Part shown: positions 41,701 through 51,835 of the stretch, piece after piece
How positions within the stretch are numbered: position 1 is the first letter of the stretch
Layout of the letters: every line of letters starts with the position of its first letter
Source: Diplocloster agilis
GTDB lineage: Bacteria; Bacillota; Clostridia; Lachnospirales; Lachnospiraceae
Assembly (NCBI RefSeq): GCF_019042275.1
Contig: NZ_JAHQCW010000036.1
Location: forward strand, 1 to 64,000
DNA length: 64,000 nucleotides
Direction: 5' to 3'
Notes under the pieces: model-generated
What the model saw: only the letters and a program-made list of their open reading frames with translations
Told to the model about the DNA's origin: nothing
Databases searched by the model: none
Translations under genes and position numbers: made by a program

Positions 41701-44700
41701 ACACTTCATCCGTGGGATTCACAGTAACCGGTTTGGTATAGCTCCAGTTCTTATTATCCGCGCTGATCTCCTTCACCAGCTGTGTGCCGCTGCTGTCCGT
41801 AGTCTGGACGATGACCGGCTCATACAGGTATTCCCTGTTTCCCTGTTCTGTCTGTCCGATGGTGTCGTCGATATCCGGATTCTCCTGCATGTTGTCCGGG
41901 GATAAGAAGCTGGTACCCAGTTTGTTCTCCGCGGAAGCCGGAATCGTATAATTGCTGCTCAAATGGGCCGGCGAGGTGAACTTGATCGCCCCCTGGGGCT
42001 TGTTGTAGTCAATGATAGCCTCCAGCTCCAGCATAATGCTTTCTCCGGGATTTAATACCACGCCGGGGCCGAACTCAAAGATATATCTGGAAGTATTCAC
42101 TTCCCCTGTAACCGGCGAACCGTCGGTTCCGGTACCGGCGATCGCCTTTACCGTGGTTTCCTTCAGGGTATACTGATCCACGGGAATCTCCGTATAGCTG
42201 GGGGTGCCGTGGGCATCCAGGGATTTTTTAATCACCTTGAAGCCGTTACCGGCCGACCCGAAGTTCTGATGGAGGCTGGTGTAAGCGGCCAGGTCAAAGG
42301 TAAGCACCGGCTGCCGGAAGACCGCGTTATTCGTACTGATATTTTCCGCGGTCACCCGATAAGCCACCGTGGACCCCGCCGCGAACTGATTCCCGCTGGC
42401 GCTTCCGTTGGTGATCATGTTGGTCAGCTTTACGGTGGGCAGTACTTCTTCCGCCTTGGGAATCAGGGCCGTCACCTGGTTGCTTCGGATATCCGCCGTG
42501 CTGCCGTTTTCGCTCACCCCTTCGCTGTTGTACACTTCTTCCGTCCAGTGCAGATCCGCGCTGTTGACGATTCTTCGCACTTCCGGCAGATCGGCGGAAG
42601 CCACGGCCTCCCGGCTGTGGAATGTGGCGTTGATGGTGATCCCTTTAGCGGCATCCGCCAGCTGAAATCCTTTCTTCACATTCTGATAATGGACGCGGAT
42701 TCCTGTCACGGTCCCTCCCAGGGAGTCAAGCGCAAGCGTCTGATCCGCCGTTAGCGGATACACATGGCCGTTGTTATAAGACCTCCACACCGTTTCCCCG
42801 TAGAACTGGTATTCCAGCACCGCGCCTGCCACGGCGCCGGGGTCCTCATTATGGGCCGGATGTATCGTAATGGAATTATACTGATAATCCTCCCGGTTCA
42901 CCTGGGGCAGATCGGTGTATACCTGGCTGCCGTCATTTAAGTTCTGCAGGTATTGCAAAGTGACCCGGTTGTCGGTAACCGTGAATTCCCGGGCGCCCAG
43001 AATATTTGCTCCGTCCGCGTATCCAGACAGGGTAAAGTTTACCGTGTAATCTTCAAACATCAGGCTGTGTTCCGCCTGAACCTGTGTGGAAGGCGTGGTT
43101 TCATCCTCATCGTCGATGCTCTTCGCGATAGAACTCACGAAATTTCCCATATCCTTCGTGATCTTCTTATTCTGAAACGCCGCGAAGTTGGAAGTCCCGC
43201 TCACCACAGGTTCAAAGAACGGATACACCGTGACTTCCTGCTCCGTCGGGAAATAGGTGTCATCCAACGTATACTGATCCGGCGCCTTCACTTCTTTGAC
43301 AAGATATGTGGTTCCTGATTTAGCCGCGCTTAACAGCCCGGTCTTCACCAGGCCGTCCCCTCTGGTCACCTCCACGCTGTCCACTTCTCTGGTATAGTTT
43401 CCGTCCCCGTCTTTTCCGTACACTTTAAATATGGCTCCGGTCAGCGGATTGCCCGTATCGCCGTCTGTCTTGCTGATCAGGATCGCTCCTTTGACCGCGT
43501 CGTTTCCGATCACGCCGTCGGCCTGCAGGCCTGGATTATCCGCTTTTAAGGGCTGGTACAGCAGCTCATCCGTTACGAGCCGTCCGCTCTCCACCGTCAC
43601 CTTATAGAAGTCCTCATCCCGTACTTCGTAGCCGTCCGGAGCGCTGATCTCATGGATATAATAGGTGCCGGGGGACACATCCGCCCAGCTGCAGACGCCG
43701 CTGCCATCCGTAGTTCTCTCACTATCCGGCACTTCCACATAGTTCATCACGCCGTTCACCAATGATCCCGTATACAGCCGGAACACAACTTTGCTCAGCA
43801 TGGTTCTGGAGGATTCGACCGCCTGCCCGTTCTCATCGTACTGAACCCCCTGTTTCGCCACCTGAATGGTGCCCTTGGGGCTGTTGTGGAATAGAACCTC
43901 TTTCGTAACCCCTTCGACGATGGTGAAATCGAATTCCGTCTGTTCCGGCAGCTGGAACTGAACCCAGGTTCCGTCCGCTTTCTGATAAGAGGGAGCCTTG
44001 GTCTCTTTTAACCGGTAATTGCCCGGTTCCAGCATACCTGATTCATATACCGGGCTGGTCATGGTCAGTTTTTCTTCCCCGTCTATGATCTGGAGCTGAT
44101 AGGAATGATCCGGCTGTTGTTTGTACAACTCAAACTGCGCTCCGGTCAGGCCGTGCAATGACGCAGGATCGGTTCCATCGTCGCCGTCGTATTTCTTCAG
44201 CAGGAATTTCCCCTTATTGGGTACATTCACCACCGGCGTATCTTTATATACCGTATTGGTTTTACCATCTTCCACCTGCACCCAGACGGACTCTGATTTT
44301 CCGCTTTCCGGCGCGAAACCGTCGGGCAGCGTCTCCACCACCTCATACCAGCCGGAAGGAAGAGGCTTACTGACGGCTGTCGCAAATTTCGTGGCTACAT
44401 CCAGTACCGTCTTGATCGTATCTGCCGGTGCATCGCCGTCATTATGTTTTACATTTTCCCCGGACACCGGGTATACCTTGAATTCCACTCCCGGCAGGGA
44501 CACAGTGACTCCATCCCACGTAGCCGTCTTCGTGAGGGCGAAGTTCCCGTAAGGCATGTTGGTGATCGGATCAGGCGTTGCCGTCACGGTCACCTGGTCA
44601 CTGTCCGTGTAAGTAACGGTTACCGGATATACCGTATCATTTATCTGGTAATTATCCACTGTGGATATCTCACGAAGATAATAGGTCTTCGTCCCCGAGC

Positions 44701-47700
44701 TCTCCACTGAAAGCCCGGTAAACACATAACTGCCGGCCGTATTGGTCCTGCCCAAGGCCAGCCGGTTCACATCGTTTCGCGCATCCTGTTCGGTTCCGTA
44801 CAGCCCGAAGGTAACCCCGCCAAGAGGGCTGTTGGTCTTGCCGTCCGCCTTGTTGACCTGAATCTTGAATTCCTTCAGGTTCGTCACATATTTTTCTGCA
44901 CTGGTCGTGTAATCCGCCAGTTTTCCCTTTTCTACCACATAGGGCCCGGTATAGGCATCCCCCTTAAGATATCCCGCGGGGGCTTTCGTCTCTTTTACAT
45001 AGTATTCGCCGGCCGGCAGATACCCGGACACCGCAGTGCCGTCCGCGCCGGTCTTGAGAACCGCCCACTTCCCTTCGGAATCCTTCATCCGCTCCCAGGC
45101 GTCGCCCGTTCCCTTCCGATAGATATCGAACTCCGCTCCGGCAAGGACTGTGCCGGCATTGTTCGCGTCTACTTTTTTAATCCTGAATTTACCATAGGCC
45201 ACTTTGTTCTCAACCGCCGTACCGTCCGCATTCCGCAGATAAGTGGTCTTCCCTATGACTATATTTACCGGGACCGCTTTTTCGATCTGTTCCGCCAGCG
45301 TGCCCAGCGGCTCATATTCCGGATACTGGCTGCTATTTTTGCCAAGTTTAGCCTCCACCAGCCAATAATCGCCGGCATCTAACTTCCAGTCCGTGATTTT
45401 TCCGTTGGAATCCGTTGTTTTCTCCCCGATATAGTTGGCATCGGTGCAATCCGCAGTCCTGTTATCACTGAGCTTTTTATAAATCCGGAATGTCACGTCC
45501 GGCAGAAGCTTCTGCGCATACCAGGCGTCACTCTTTTCCCCGAACACACCGGATTTTTCCAGGCTTAATATGCCCTGTCTGTTGTTCGTAACCAGGATCG
45601 GATTCTCCAGTCCGCCGCCCACGGCAGCGCCGGCCGCTCCTGTGATCTTGCCGGCTGCGATGGAGAAATCCACATCCGCCGCCAGCGTATAACCCGGACA
45701 GCTTATTTCCACCAGCCTGTAATCGCCGACGGGAAGATAGTCGGACAGGTAGGTATAATCACCGGTGCGTTTGGTCTGGAATGTGTAGGTCTTGCCATTC
45801 AGCTGGTAATCCTCATAGTCCGTACCGTTAAACCCCTGCACCTTGAAGGTTGCTGCTGCATCCGTGACCGGGTCTCCCAGATCATTCAGCTTCTTTAACG
45901 CGAACTTACCTACTTTAGCCGGATTTTGGAATTTATGGTCTTCCAGCAGATTTCCGTTATCCTTACCGGTATCTGTAGCCGCATTGACCTGACCGGCCTT
46001 GATCTCCAGTATCCGGTAGTCCGGGGTGGAAACCGTAATATCAACGATATCCGGCGCTTTTCCGCCTTCATATTTTGTCTCGTCTTTTTCTTCTTCAATG
46101 ATATAAATGCCCTTTGGCAGCAGAATGCTGGTATAGATTCCGTTGGCGTTTGTGTAACCGGAAGCTGCCGTTTTCTGCGCTTTCCGGTATTTCACACCGT
46201 TTAACTCATAAGCGCCGTTTGTATCCGCAACCGCCTGGTAGACATTATATTTCACGCCGTTTACCCGGTATTCCTGCTCTTTTACGGTTCCCTGGTCTAA
46301 AATGGTCACCTTGGATACCTGAAGCTGCCCCAGCTTGTAATCCGAAAACACCAGTTCAGAAGTAGCATGGCCGTCCTGGTCAACCGCCAGAGCCCGGATC
46401 ATGGTCTCATCATAATCGTAACCGGCCGGAGGCACCAGTTCCACTGTGTAATAAGTGCCCTCCTTCAGGTCCCGGAAGGAAAAACGACCGCCGGCATCGG
46501 TAACTGCCCACTGCATGATCTGTTTCAGATCCGGATCAGTGACATAGGTTCCCCCGGTCAGCTTCGCAGCCAGAGCATTGCGGAATTCCGTGTTGGTCCC
46601 CGCCTCATTGGCCCACAGATATTGAACTGCCGCCTCCGCATCCGCTTGCGTAGCGAACAGACCGAAGTAAGCGCCTGCCACACCCATACCGGTGTCCGCA
46701 TCCAATTTACTTCCGTCGATCGTCGTTTCCGGGTAATTGACTACCGTTACCGTGGATTCATTTCCTGCCGTCACGGTAATCGGACCGGTCCACAATTTAT
46801 CTGCAAAGTAACCATCCGGCGCTTTCTGTTCCTTCAGGTAGTAAGTGCCCGGCTCGATCTCGATCGTCACTGCCGATCCGGTTCCGTCGGTGCCGCTCTG
46901 CATCAGATACCCGGCCTCATCGGAGGAAGCCGATACTTTGACCTTCAGCAGCCATATTTTGTTACCGCCCACGTCGGTATTCTCTGCGCCGGGAGTGCCC
47001 TCCGGTACCTGCCGGTAGAGAAGGAATTCCGCCCCGTTTAACAGGGCATTGGTGCCGTGGCTGCGCTTAAACAGCCGCAGTCTGCCTTTTTCCGAACGGT
47101 TGTCGATATTTACCTGGTTGGAACCTTCAATCTCCTCCGACTGTCCGCTTGTCACATGCGCCTGATATATTTGCGTGGAAGCGGTATACTGATCCGGCGC
47201 AGCCGTTTCTTTTATCCAGTAATCCCCTTCCGGCAGCCATCCCGTCTCCTGCCTGGAGGGCATGTTTTCTATTCTCCACACCGGGAGATTGGGCTCAGAG
47301 GTATCCGTCACCGCATCGTCCGATAATTTTTTGTAGATCTCTATGGTTGCGCCGGCCAGCGGATATTTGCTCTCCCCGCTGGTGATGGCGCCATCCTCCC
47401 CGGCGATCGGGAAGGTGCCGTATTTATACAGATAGAGCTTACCCATGAGCCGGTTCGTGAGCGGTGCATTCACGTAGGTGGTATCGGTCTTGCCCGCTGT
47501 TACCGTAAATGGATGAGCCGTTGCATCCACTTCATATCCTTCCGGATGATCCGCCGTCTCCTGCTCGATCAGCACATAGTCTCCCGGTTCCAGCCATTCG
47601 GACACCGCCTGCCCTTCCGCGTCGGTCTTAAGCGTACCCAGCACATCTGCTACGGTATAATCGTTATCCGCGCGCTTTGCATAGATCCGGAATGTAACAT

Positions 47701-50700
47701 TCTCTAATTTTTTCGCCGGATCTTTCTCATCGATTTTCAAGATCCGCACTTTTCCTTTGTCGGCATTGTTGTCAATCTGCTCGATATCCGCAATCCCGTA
47801 GCCCTCTACATTTTCCCCCGGGGACACTTCGACTTTTACAGGGCTGTTCGGTATCGCATGGCCGTCCGCCCGGATTTCCTTCAGCCAATAGCCGCCGGCT
47901 TCCAGGTTTTCCCAGGCCGCCAGGCCGTTTTCATCGGTCGTACGCAGCCCGATCAGATTCTGCGGATTGGAACAGTCCGCAGCAGCGTCTTCCGAAACCG
48001 CCCGGTACAGTTCAAACTGCGCGCCCGGCAAGGCCACACGGTCCGGTCCCACGCAATCCATATTCGAGGTTTTATAAATCTTAAGGGTGCCGTTCGGTAT
48101 ATTATCGATCTCTATTTCATAGGTCAGATCCGCCTGCCAGCTGCCGCTGCCGCTGGACGGAATCGTAACCGCCACCGGTTCCGGGTTCACTTTATAGCCC
48201 GCCGGCGTCGTGGTTTCCTTCAGGTAATATGTATTTCCGGGTTCCAGGTTATTCCATACCGCGAAGCCGTCGCCGTCCGTGAGCACCTCTGTTTTGACCG
48301 GCTGCGTGCACAGCTCATCCCGGTACAGCGTGAATCCGGCTCCGGCTAACACGGCATTGGTGATCGAATCTTTTTTCAGAAGCTTCAGGCTGGCCAGCGG
48401 TTCATCCTTGACTTTTACCAGGGTCTGCGTATTTTGGCTCACCATAATGCCGGCCCCATCGGCTGCGGCATTTCCTCCGCCGTCGACGCCCTTGATCACC
48501 TCGATCGTAACTGCATATCCGGCAGGAGCCTCAAGCTCCTTCACATAATAACTCCCCGGCTCCAGCAGTCCGGATAACACGGTTCCGTCTGTACCTGTCG
48601 TCAGCACTTCACCGACGGCCTGCGTACACGCCGCATCTTTATATATCTGGAATTTGGCCCCGGCTAACGTTTTTCCAGCATCCGTTGCGTCCTGCTTCTC
48701 TATTTTGATCTGTCCGTACACCGCGGTATTCACGATCTCCAGCTCAAAATGGACCGAATCCTCCGAGCCCACCGTAAATGGCTGCCTGCCCGGTATCTGC
48801 TGATAGCCCGCCGGCGCGTTCTTTTCCTCATACCAATACTGTTTTCCGTTCTCCAGATAGATCTCGTTGGAGGTGGAATGCATGGAGGAGTCCAGTTTGG
48901 TGGTCAGGGTGCCAAGCAGCACGCCGCCCGCCGGTGCATCGTATATTTCAAATACGGCGCCGGCCAGATCTTCTTTATATAATCCGGCCACATCACCCTT
49001 TTTACTGATGGTCACCGCTATTTTCTTCCGGTTGGTAAGCGTTATGCTGTTTTCCTGGTTCGCCGTCACACGCAAAGCCGTGACTTCAACCGGCAGCACA
49101 TAGTTTTCCGGCGCCCCGATTTCACGGATAAAATATTTTCCCGCTTCCAGCGGCATAGACAACGCCGAGCCGTCCGAGCCTCCGGTTTCCATCACGTAAT
49201 CGCTTCCATCCGCATTCTGAACAGGCACGGCTCCGGCCGGAAGGGACGTAACCGCAGCATCATAAGGCCCATACAAACAGAACCTGGCGCCGCCAAGCTT
49301 TTTCTCGGGATCCTTTTCATCCGTTTTGAAAATTTTAAGTTTTCCTTTGGAGGATGTGTTTTGGAATACCGGATGGGCGCCGGTACTTCCCGGATCATTC
49401 AAAGCCGGATAGGCCACCCGGTTCCCAGTCACCGTCACCTGGACTACCCGGTTATCGATCTGATATTCTTTTTTCAGTTCATCGGACAGGCCGGTCTCCT
49501 GAAGCAGGTAATCACCGGCGGGCACATTGTCAAACCGGACTTTTCCGTCACTTCCACTGACCGCCTGATAGGTTTTTCCTCCTGTCTTCTGCGTCAGGGT
49601 AAAGACGGCCCCTTGAAGCGCCTGGGTTGCTCCGGCCGCATTGAGGCCCTGTTTCCAGAATTCCACGGCTCCCGCTGTCTCCGCCGCATCCGTTACTTTT
49701 AGAAGATTCCCTTCCACTACCGCGTTTTCCGTCGGATCTATTTTCAAAGTGCCGTCAAGCGCGACTTCCACCTTCACCCCGGCGCCTTTACTAAGGAGCG
49801 AGAATCCGGCCGGGGCAGCCGTCTCTTTCAGATAATACACGCCGGGTTTCAGTCTTGAGAAGGTTACCCTGCCATTTTCATCTACCGGAGTCTCCGCCCC
49901 GGCCGCCGCTGTCCCGCTGATATTATTTGCTAGCACGGTACAGTCTTTATCTTTATATAACGCAAACCGGGCCGCTCCATAAGTCTTTTGGGCCGAAGCA
50001 TCCAAAAGCCAGGACTGGCCTGCCATACTGACATATTTTTCTACCGTAATCGATGTGCTGCCGCCCTCCGGTTCTTTTTCTCCCAGTTGCAAAGACGCCT
50101 GGCTTTCCTTCTGCGCCGGGTTCTGTCCCAGAAGCTGGTAATTCAGGCGGGCCGTATTGACCAGATCGTAAATAACCGCCTGGGGCTCATCGGACGGAGT
50201 CAGATAAGGGGCCTTAGGGTAACGCACGACGATCGTATAGATGGTTTTAATCGGCGTATTCTCCCGGACATTGGGATACTCCACAGCCTGCTCTTTCGTC
50301 AGCTTATCGATATAACTGATATCCAACGATTTGATTGTATTATCCGCATTCTTCCGGATCGTATAGTCCGTGCCCGGAGTCAGATTCTGCGGCGTGGTGT
50401 TCACTGTAGATCTGGCTGTCACGGACCGGACCGACACAGCGCCTCCGCCGGCCGGCAAACCTGATACCGGCAGAATATCCGTCAGTGAAAAGGACTGCAT
50501 ATCCAGACGTCCGAAACGGTTCCATTCGCTTTCCCGAAGCCCCTGCGCATTCTCCGAAGCCGTGCTGCTCTGGTTATAGACGGTCAGTTCATAGGACACA
50601 TCATAGTATTCCTTACCGCCATCTTCAACCGTTACCACGTCTCCCCGGGTCTTATTCACATCCCAGCCGTCATCCGCACGGACCGTTAAATCCGCCCCAT

Positions 50701-51610
50701 CCGCATTGGGGCTTGCGTCCCTGTCCAGACGGATCGACTCAGAGCTGTTCTCCTGGGTAAAATAACTGCTGAAATTAGCCGGTATCTCCAACTGGGTGCC
50801 GTCGGCAAAATCAAAATTGTCCGCCTTTAACGTCATGGCGATCGTCCGGCCCGTACCGGTTACCAAGCCCTGTTTTAGCTGGAAAAACCAGGTAGTGGTG
50901 CCGTCCGCGTTCCGTATCGTACGCTGGCTGCTCACATCATCTCCGCTCCAGGCCAAGGGACTGATCCCTTCGGGCAGGGTCACCTTAATGGTGGAGCTGG
51001 TATATTTGCCGCCTCCCGGGACATTATAGGAAACCGTATAGTTTACCGTGTCCCCTGCAGCGACTTCTGTCTGGCTGATCGCGGCAGAGAATTCAAAGGT
51101 GACTTCCGGCACAGCATCGAAGGTCTGTGCCCCCTGTACCGCATCGGCCTGGGCTTCAGCATCCCCGGACGGTTCCGACGGCGTTTCCGGCGTAGGCGTC
51201 GGTTCCGGCGTTGGCAGCGCGTTCTGGCCATTTTCTCCGGAACCGGTACCATCCCCTTCGGAAGGCATGGAAGGTTCCGGTGTAGACACAGGTGTCGGCT
51301 CCGGCGTTGGCAGAACCTGGGGATCCCCGGAAGGCTCCGCCCCGGGACTCGTCTCCGGCGCAGCTTCGGGCGTCACCATTGGCTCCGCCGTGGGAACCGG
51401 GGACTCCTCACCGGTATCCGGAGCTGGATTTTCATCCGCACCACCGGCGCCCTCCTGCGAAGCCATATTTATCTGGGCTTCCCCGGTCTCCGGTTCCACA
51501 GCCATCGTATAATTACTGGCCGTCACCCAGAGTACCGCCACCAGAATAAGGGACATAATCCGCTTCCAATAGCTGATTCCGTACCCCTTCTTATCATGCT
51601 TATATTTCAT
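38771..51610 (-). CDS. Giant CnaB/SdrD-type cell-wall adhesin, 4279 aa
   Basis: Residues 1-38 form a signal peptide. Residues 40-140 are a Pro/Thr/Glu-rich stalk (TPEPTPTPETPSEPSG). A Cna/SdrG-like adhesion region runs to about 520. About 20 SpaA/CnaB-type domains fill 520-2800, each ending in a motif like YYVKETKAPAGY; such domains usually form internal isopeptide bonds. A non-repetitive part (2820-3500) precedes five SdrD-B-like domains (IGDYVWYDLNKNGLQD type, 3510-4195). The end has RTNDQTP, a membrane helix and WRRRR. RTND replaces the usual K-T-G-D of such wall signals, so anchoring by sortase is uncertain. I start at 51610, with GGAGG eight bases upstream. It is divergent from a SARP-like regulator. 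No sortase gene is in the window. Confidence 0.93.
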   Translation of the reverse strand: MKYKHDKKGYGISYWKRIMSLILVAVLWVTASNYTMAVEPETGEAQINMASQEGAGGADENPAPDTGEESPVPTAEPMVTPEAAPETSPGAEPSGDPQVLPTPEPTPVSTPEPSMPSEGDGTGSGENGQNALPTPEPTPTPETPSEPSGDAEAQADAVQGAQTFDAVPEVTFEFSAAISQTEVAAGDTVNYTVSYNVPGGGKYTSSTIKVTLPEGISPLAWSGDDVSSQRTIRNADGTTTWFFQLKQGLVTGTGRTIAMTLKADNFDFADGTQLEIPANFSSYFTQENSSESIRLDRDASPNADGADLTVRADDGWDVNKTRGDVVTVEDGGKEYYDVSYELTVYNQSSTASENAQGLRESEWNRFGRLDMQSFSLTDILPVSGLPAGGGAVSVRSVTARSTVNTTPQNLTPGTDYTIRKNADNTIKSLDISYIDKLTKEQAVEYPNVRENTPIKTIYTIVVRYPKAPYLTPSDEPQAVIYDLVNTARLNYQLLGQNPAQKESQASLQLGEKEPEGGSTSITVEKYVSMAGQSWLLDASAQKTYGAARFALYKDKDCTVLANNISGTAAAGAETPVDENGRVTFSRLKPGVYYLKETAAPAGFSLLSKGAGVKVEVALDGTLKIDPTENAVVEGNLLKVTDAAETAGAVEFWKQGLNAAGATQALQGAVFTLTQKTGGKTYQAVSGSDGKVRFDNVPAGDYLLQETGLSDELKKEYQIDNRVVQVTVTGNRVAYPALNDPGSTGAHPVFQNTSSKGKLKIFKTDEKDPEKKLGGARFCLYGPYDAAVTSLPAGAVPVQNADGSDYVMETGGSDGSALSMPLEAGKYFIREIGAPENYVLPVEVTALRVTANQENSITLTNRKKIAVTISKKGDVAGLYKEDLAGAVFEIYDAPAGGVLLGTLTTKLDSSMHSTSNEIYLENGKQYWYEEKNAPAGYQQIPGRQPFTVGSEDSVHFELEIVNTAVYGQIKIEKQDATDAGKTLAGAKFQIYKDAACTQAVGEVLTTGTDGTVLSGLLEPGSYYVKELEAPAGYAVTIEVIKGVDGGGNAAADGAGIMVSQNTQTLVKVKDEPLASLKLLKKDSITNAVLAGAGFTLYRDELCTQPVKTEVLTDGDGFAVWNNLEPGNTYYLKETTTPAGYKVNPEPVAVTIPSSGSGSWQADLTYEIEIDNIPNGTLKIYKTSNMDCVGPDRVALPGAQFELYRAVSEDAAADCSNPQNLIGLRTTDENGLAAWENLEAGGYWLKEIRADGHAIPNSPVKVEVSPGENVEGYGIADIEQIDNNADKGKVRILKIDEKDPAKKLENVTFRIYAKRADNDYTVADVLGTLKTDAEGQAVSEWLEPGDYVLIEQETADHPEGYEVDATAHPFTVTAGKTDTTYVNAPLTNRLMGKLYLYKYGTFPIAGEDGAITSGESKYPLAGATIEIYKKLSDDAVTDTSEPNLPVWRIENMPSRQETGWLPEGDYWIKETAAPDQYTASTQIYQAHVTSGQSEEIEGSNQVNIDNRSEKGRLRLFKRSHGTNALLNGAEFLLYRQVPEGTPGAENTDVGGNKIWLLKVKVSASSDEAGYLMQSGTDGTGSAVTIEIEPGTYYLKEQKAPDGYFADKLWTGPITVTAGNESTVTVVNYPETTIDGSKLDADTGMGVAGAYFGLFATQADAEAAVQYLWANEAGTNTEFRNALAAKLTGGTYVTDPDLKQIMQWAVTDAGGRFSFRDLKEGTYYTVELVPPAGYDYDETMIRALAVDQDGHATSELVFSDYKLGQLQVSKVTILDQGTVKEQEYRVNGVKYNVYQAVADTNGAYELNGVKYRKAQKTAASGYTNANGIYTSILLPKGIYIIEEEKDETKYEGGKAPDIVDITVSTPDYRILEIKAGQVNAATDTGKDNGNLLEDHKFQNPAKVGKFALKKLNDLGDPVTDAAATFKVQGFNGTDYEDYQLNGKTYTFQTKRTGDYTYLSDYLPVGDYRLVEISCPGYTLAADVDFSIAAGKITGAAGAAVGGGLENPILVTNNRQGILSLEKSGVFGEKSDAWYAQKLLPDVTFRIYKKLSDNRTADCTDANYIGEKTTDSNGKITDWKLDAGDYWLVEAKLGKNSSQYPEYEPLGTLAEQIEKAVPVNIVIGKTTYLRNADGTAVENKVAYGKFRIKKVDANNAGTVLAGAEFDIYRKGTGDAWERMKDSEGKWAVLKTGADGTAVSGYLPAGEYYVKETKAPAGYLKGDAYTGPYVVEKGKLADYTTSAEKYVTNLKEFKIQVNKADGKTNSPLGGVTFGLYGTEQDARNDVNRLALGRTNTAGSYVFTGLSVESSGTKTYYLREISTVDNYQINDTVYPVTVTYTDSDQVTVTATPDPITNMPYGNFALTKTATWDGVTVSLPGVEFKVYPVSGENVKHNDGDAPADTIKTVLDVATKFATAVSKPLPSGWYEVVETLPDGFAPESGKSESVWVQVEDGKTNTVYKDTPVVNVPNKGKFLLKKYDGDDGTDPASLHGLTGAQFELYKQQPDHSYQLQIIDGEEKLTMTSPVYESGMLEPGNYRLKETKAPSYQKADGTWVQFQLPEQTEFDFTIVEGVTKEVLFHNSPKGTIQVAKQGVQYDENGQAVESSRTMLSKVVFRLYTGSLVNGVMNYVEVPDSERTTDGSGVCSWADVSPGTYYIHEISAPDGYEVRDEDFYKVTVESGRLVTDELLYQPLKADNPGLQADGVIGNDAVKGAILISKTDGDTGNPLTGAIFKVYGKDGDGNYTREVDSVEVTRGDGLVKTGLLSAAKSGTTYLVKEVKAPDQYTLDDTYFPTEQEVTVYPFFEPVVSGTSNFAAFQNKKITKDMGNFVSSIAKSIDDEDETTPSTQVQAEHSLMFEDYTVNFTLSGYADGANILGAREFTVTDNRVTLQYLQNLNDGSQVYTDLPQVNREDYQYNSITIHPAHNEDPGAVAGAVLEYQFYGETVWRSYNNGHVYPLTADQTLALDSLGGTVTGIRVHYQNVKKGFQLADAAKGITINATFHSREAVASADLPEVRRIVNSADLHWTEEVYNSEGVSENGSTADIRSNQVTALIPKAEEVLPTVKLTNMITNGSASGNQFAAGSTVAYRVTAENISTNNAVFRQPVLTFDLAAYTSLHQNFGSAGNGFKVIKKSLDAHGTPSYTEIPVDQYTLKETTVKAIAGTGTDGSPVTGEVNTSRYIFEFGPGVVLNPGESIMLELEAIIDYNKPQGAIKFTSPAHLSSNYTIPASAENKLGTSFLSPDNMQENPDIDDTIGQTEQGNREYLYEPVIVQTTDSSGTQLVKEISADNKNWSYTKPVTVNPTDEVYYRMTIYNFSPNPAKTIRLVDILPFNGDSYLFNAFVSRNTDIPSGAGFEEMLFKSMDIPDKTKVENFKFYYYVEDTAGANSWENRTGNLYAEMPFFYDTLDAGNGKYNNWGGKWTTGLPSDLGRITAIGMEITFKDSALLSYGDSFQMTLTMKTPGYTADEIEDYATKQMVNTAAVAVIRQAETGIADSIGNEDRVESNDVAAKLQLPTGSIGDYAWYDNNNDGLQDDTDTPVPNLKVELYQTVTSAKTGTSIESLYATTTTDGVGKYLFTDLPCSYLKKGAAAGSEDPNDYVGGEFYRYRVVFSMLDDFSNTTRFAGGDRAKDSDIDENGSTDFVQLSVQVRDGKLYGEENMTLDAGFIRPFRLGNQVWLDWNRDGMQGTYIDVDGLEKPEPGVNNVGVKLYKVDGPDGSIDGLTPYATAVTSTVNGEDGIYWFNNLPEGYYVVVFDTTTLVKEDGYTYRYMFTEANVNTSRDAYDSDAVISTELHADDRIRKTEVIHLWPGTSPDLLADPHVDDRWDAGLTVYSALGGFCFDDENYTDMQDIYKPLPGTKVDLYQVVNGIRKGSPIRTTTVAEDGKYYFDRLLEGDYQIHFTYPEGYTAVKPNVGTKTTDSDTKIFVDGDMSQGFTEVIHLPRDVADTTWDAGAYKLSTIGDYVWYDLNKNGLQDSNERGVAGVKVILQSRMDGGEWSNYASTTTDQNGRYLFTDLKSSARYGIQYRVAFDFADGIKVTIPREGEDTTIDSDAMFKIEGLGYVTMPIPTLEYGAEDLTWDAGIISTKGTIGDFVWYDKNQNGIQDEGEFGVANIPVALEICPSGEVDNENAWYVCAETRTNANGYYRFYDLDENYYRVRFQIPGKYTVTLANRGSGENAYELDSDASREATEGWFYSRSFYLDVETKPEDLSWDAGVYLKNEARKTRIVIKRTIVQHPTVYRYLSSVRTNDQTPLWLFVLLFAGTGILAAGLFLSWRRRRTEGE

Positions 51611-51835
51611 ATTCTCATCCTCCCGGCACCAGTCTGCCCTATTCATAAAGCGGACACATCCGCTGCAAAACTCATCTGAATAAATTATGATACCACAAAG
51701 CAGTCACATCGTTGTCACACGATTCTTAATCTATTACAGGAATGGAAATAATTTCAAAAAAGGATTTATTTCTCTGTTATAATAAAATATAATAGACATT
51801 GAGCAGGCAGTTTACAAAAGCAGGGAGGAAATCTC

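Noticed and set aside
38870-51549. Many plus-strand frames opposite the giant adhesin
   Set aside because: They are antisense shadows of a repetitive coding sequence with no start signals or recognisable domains.
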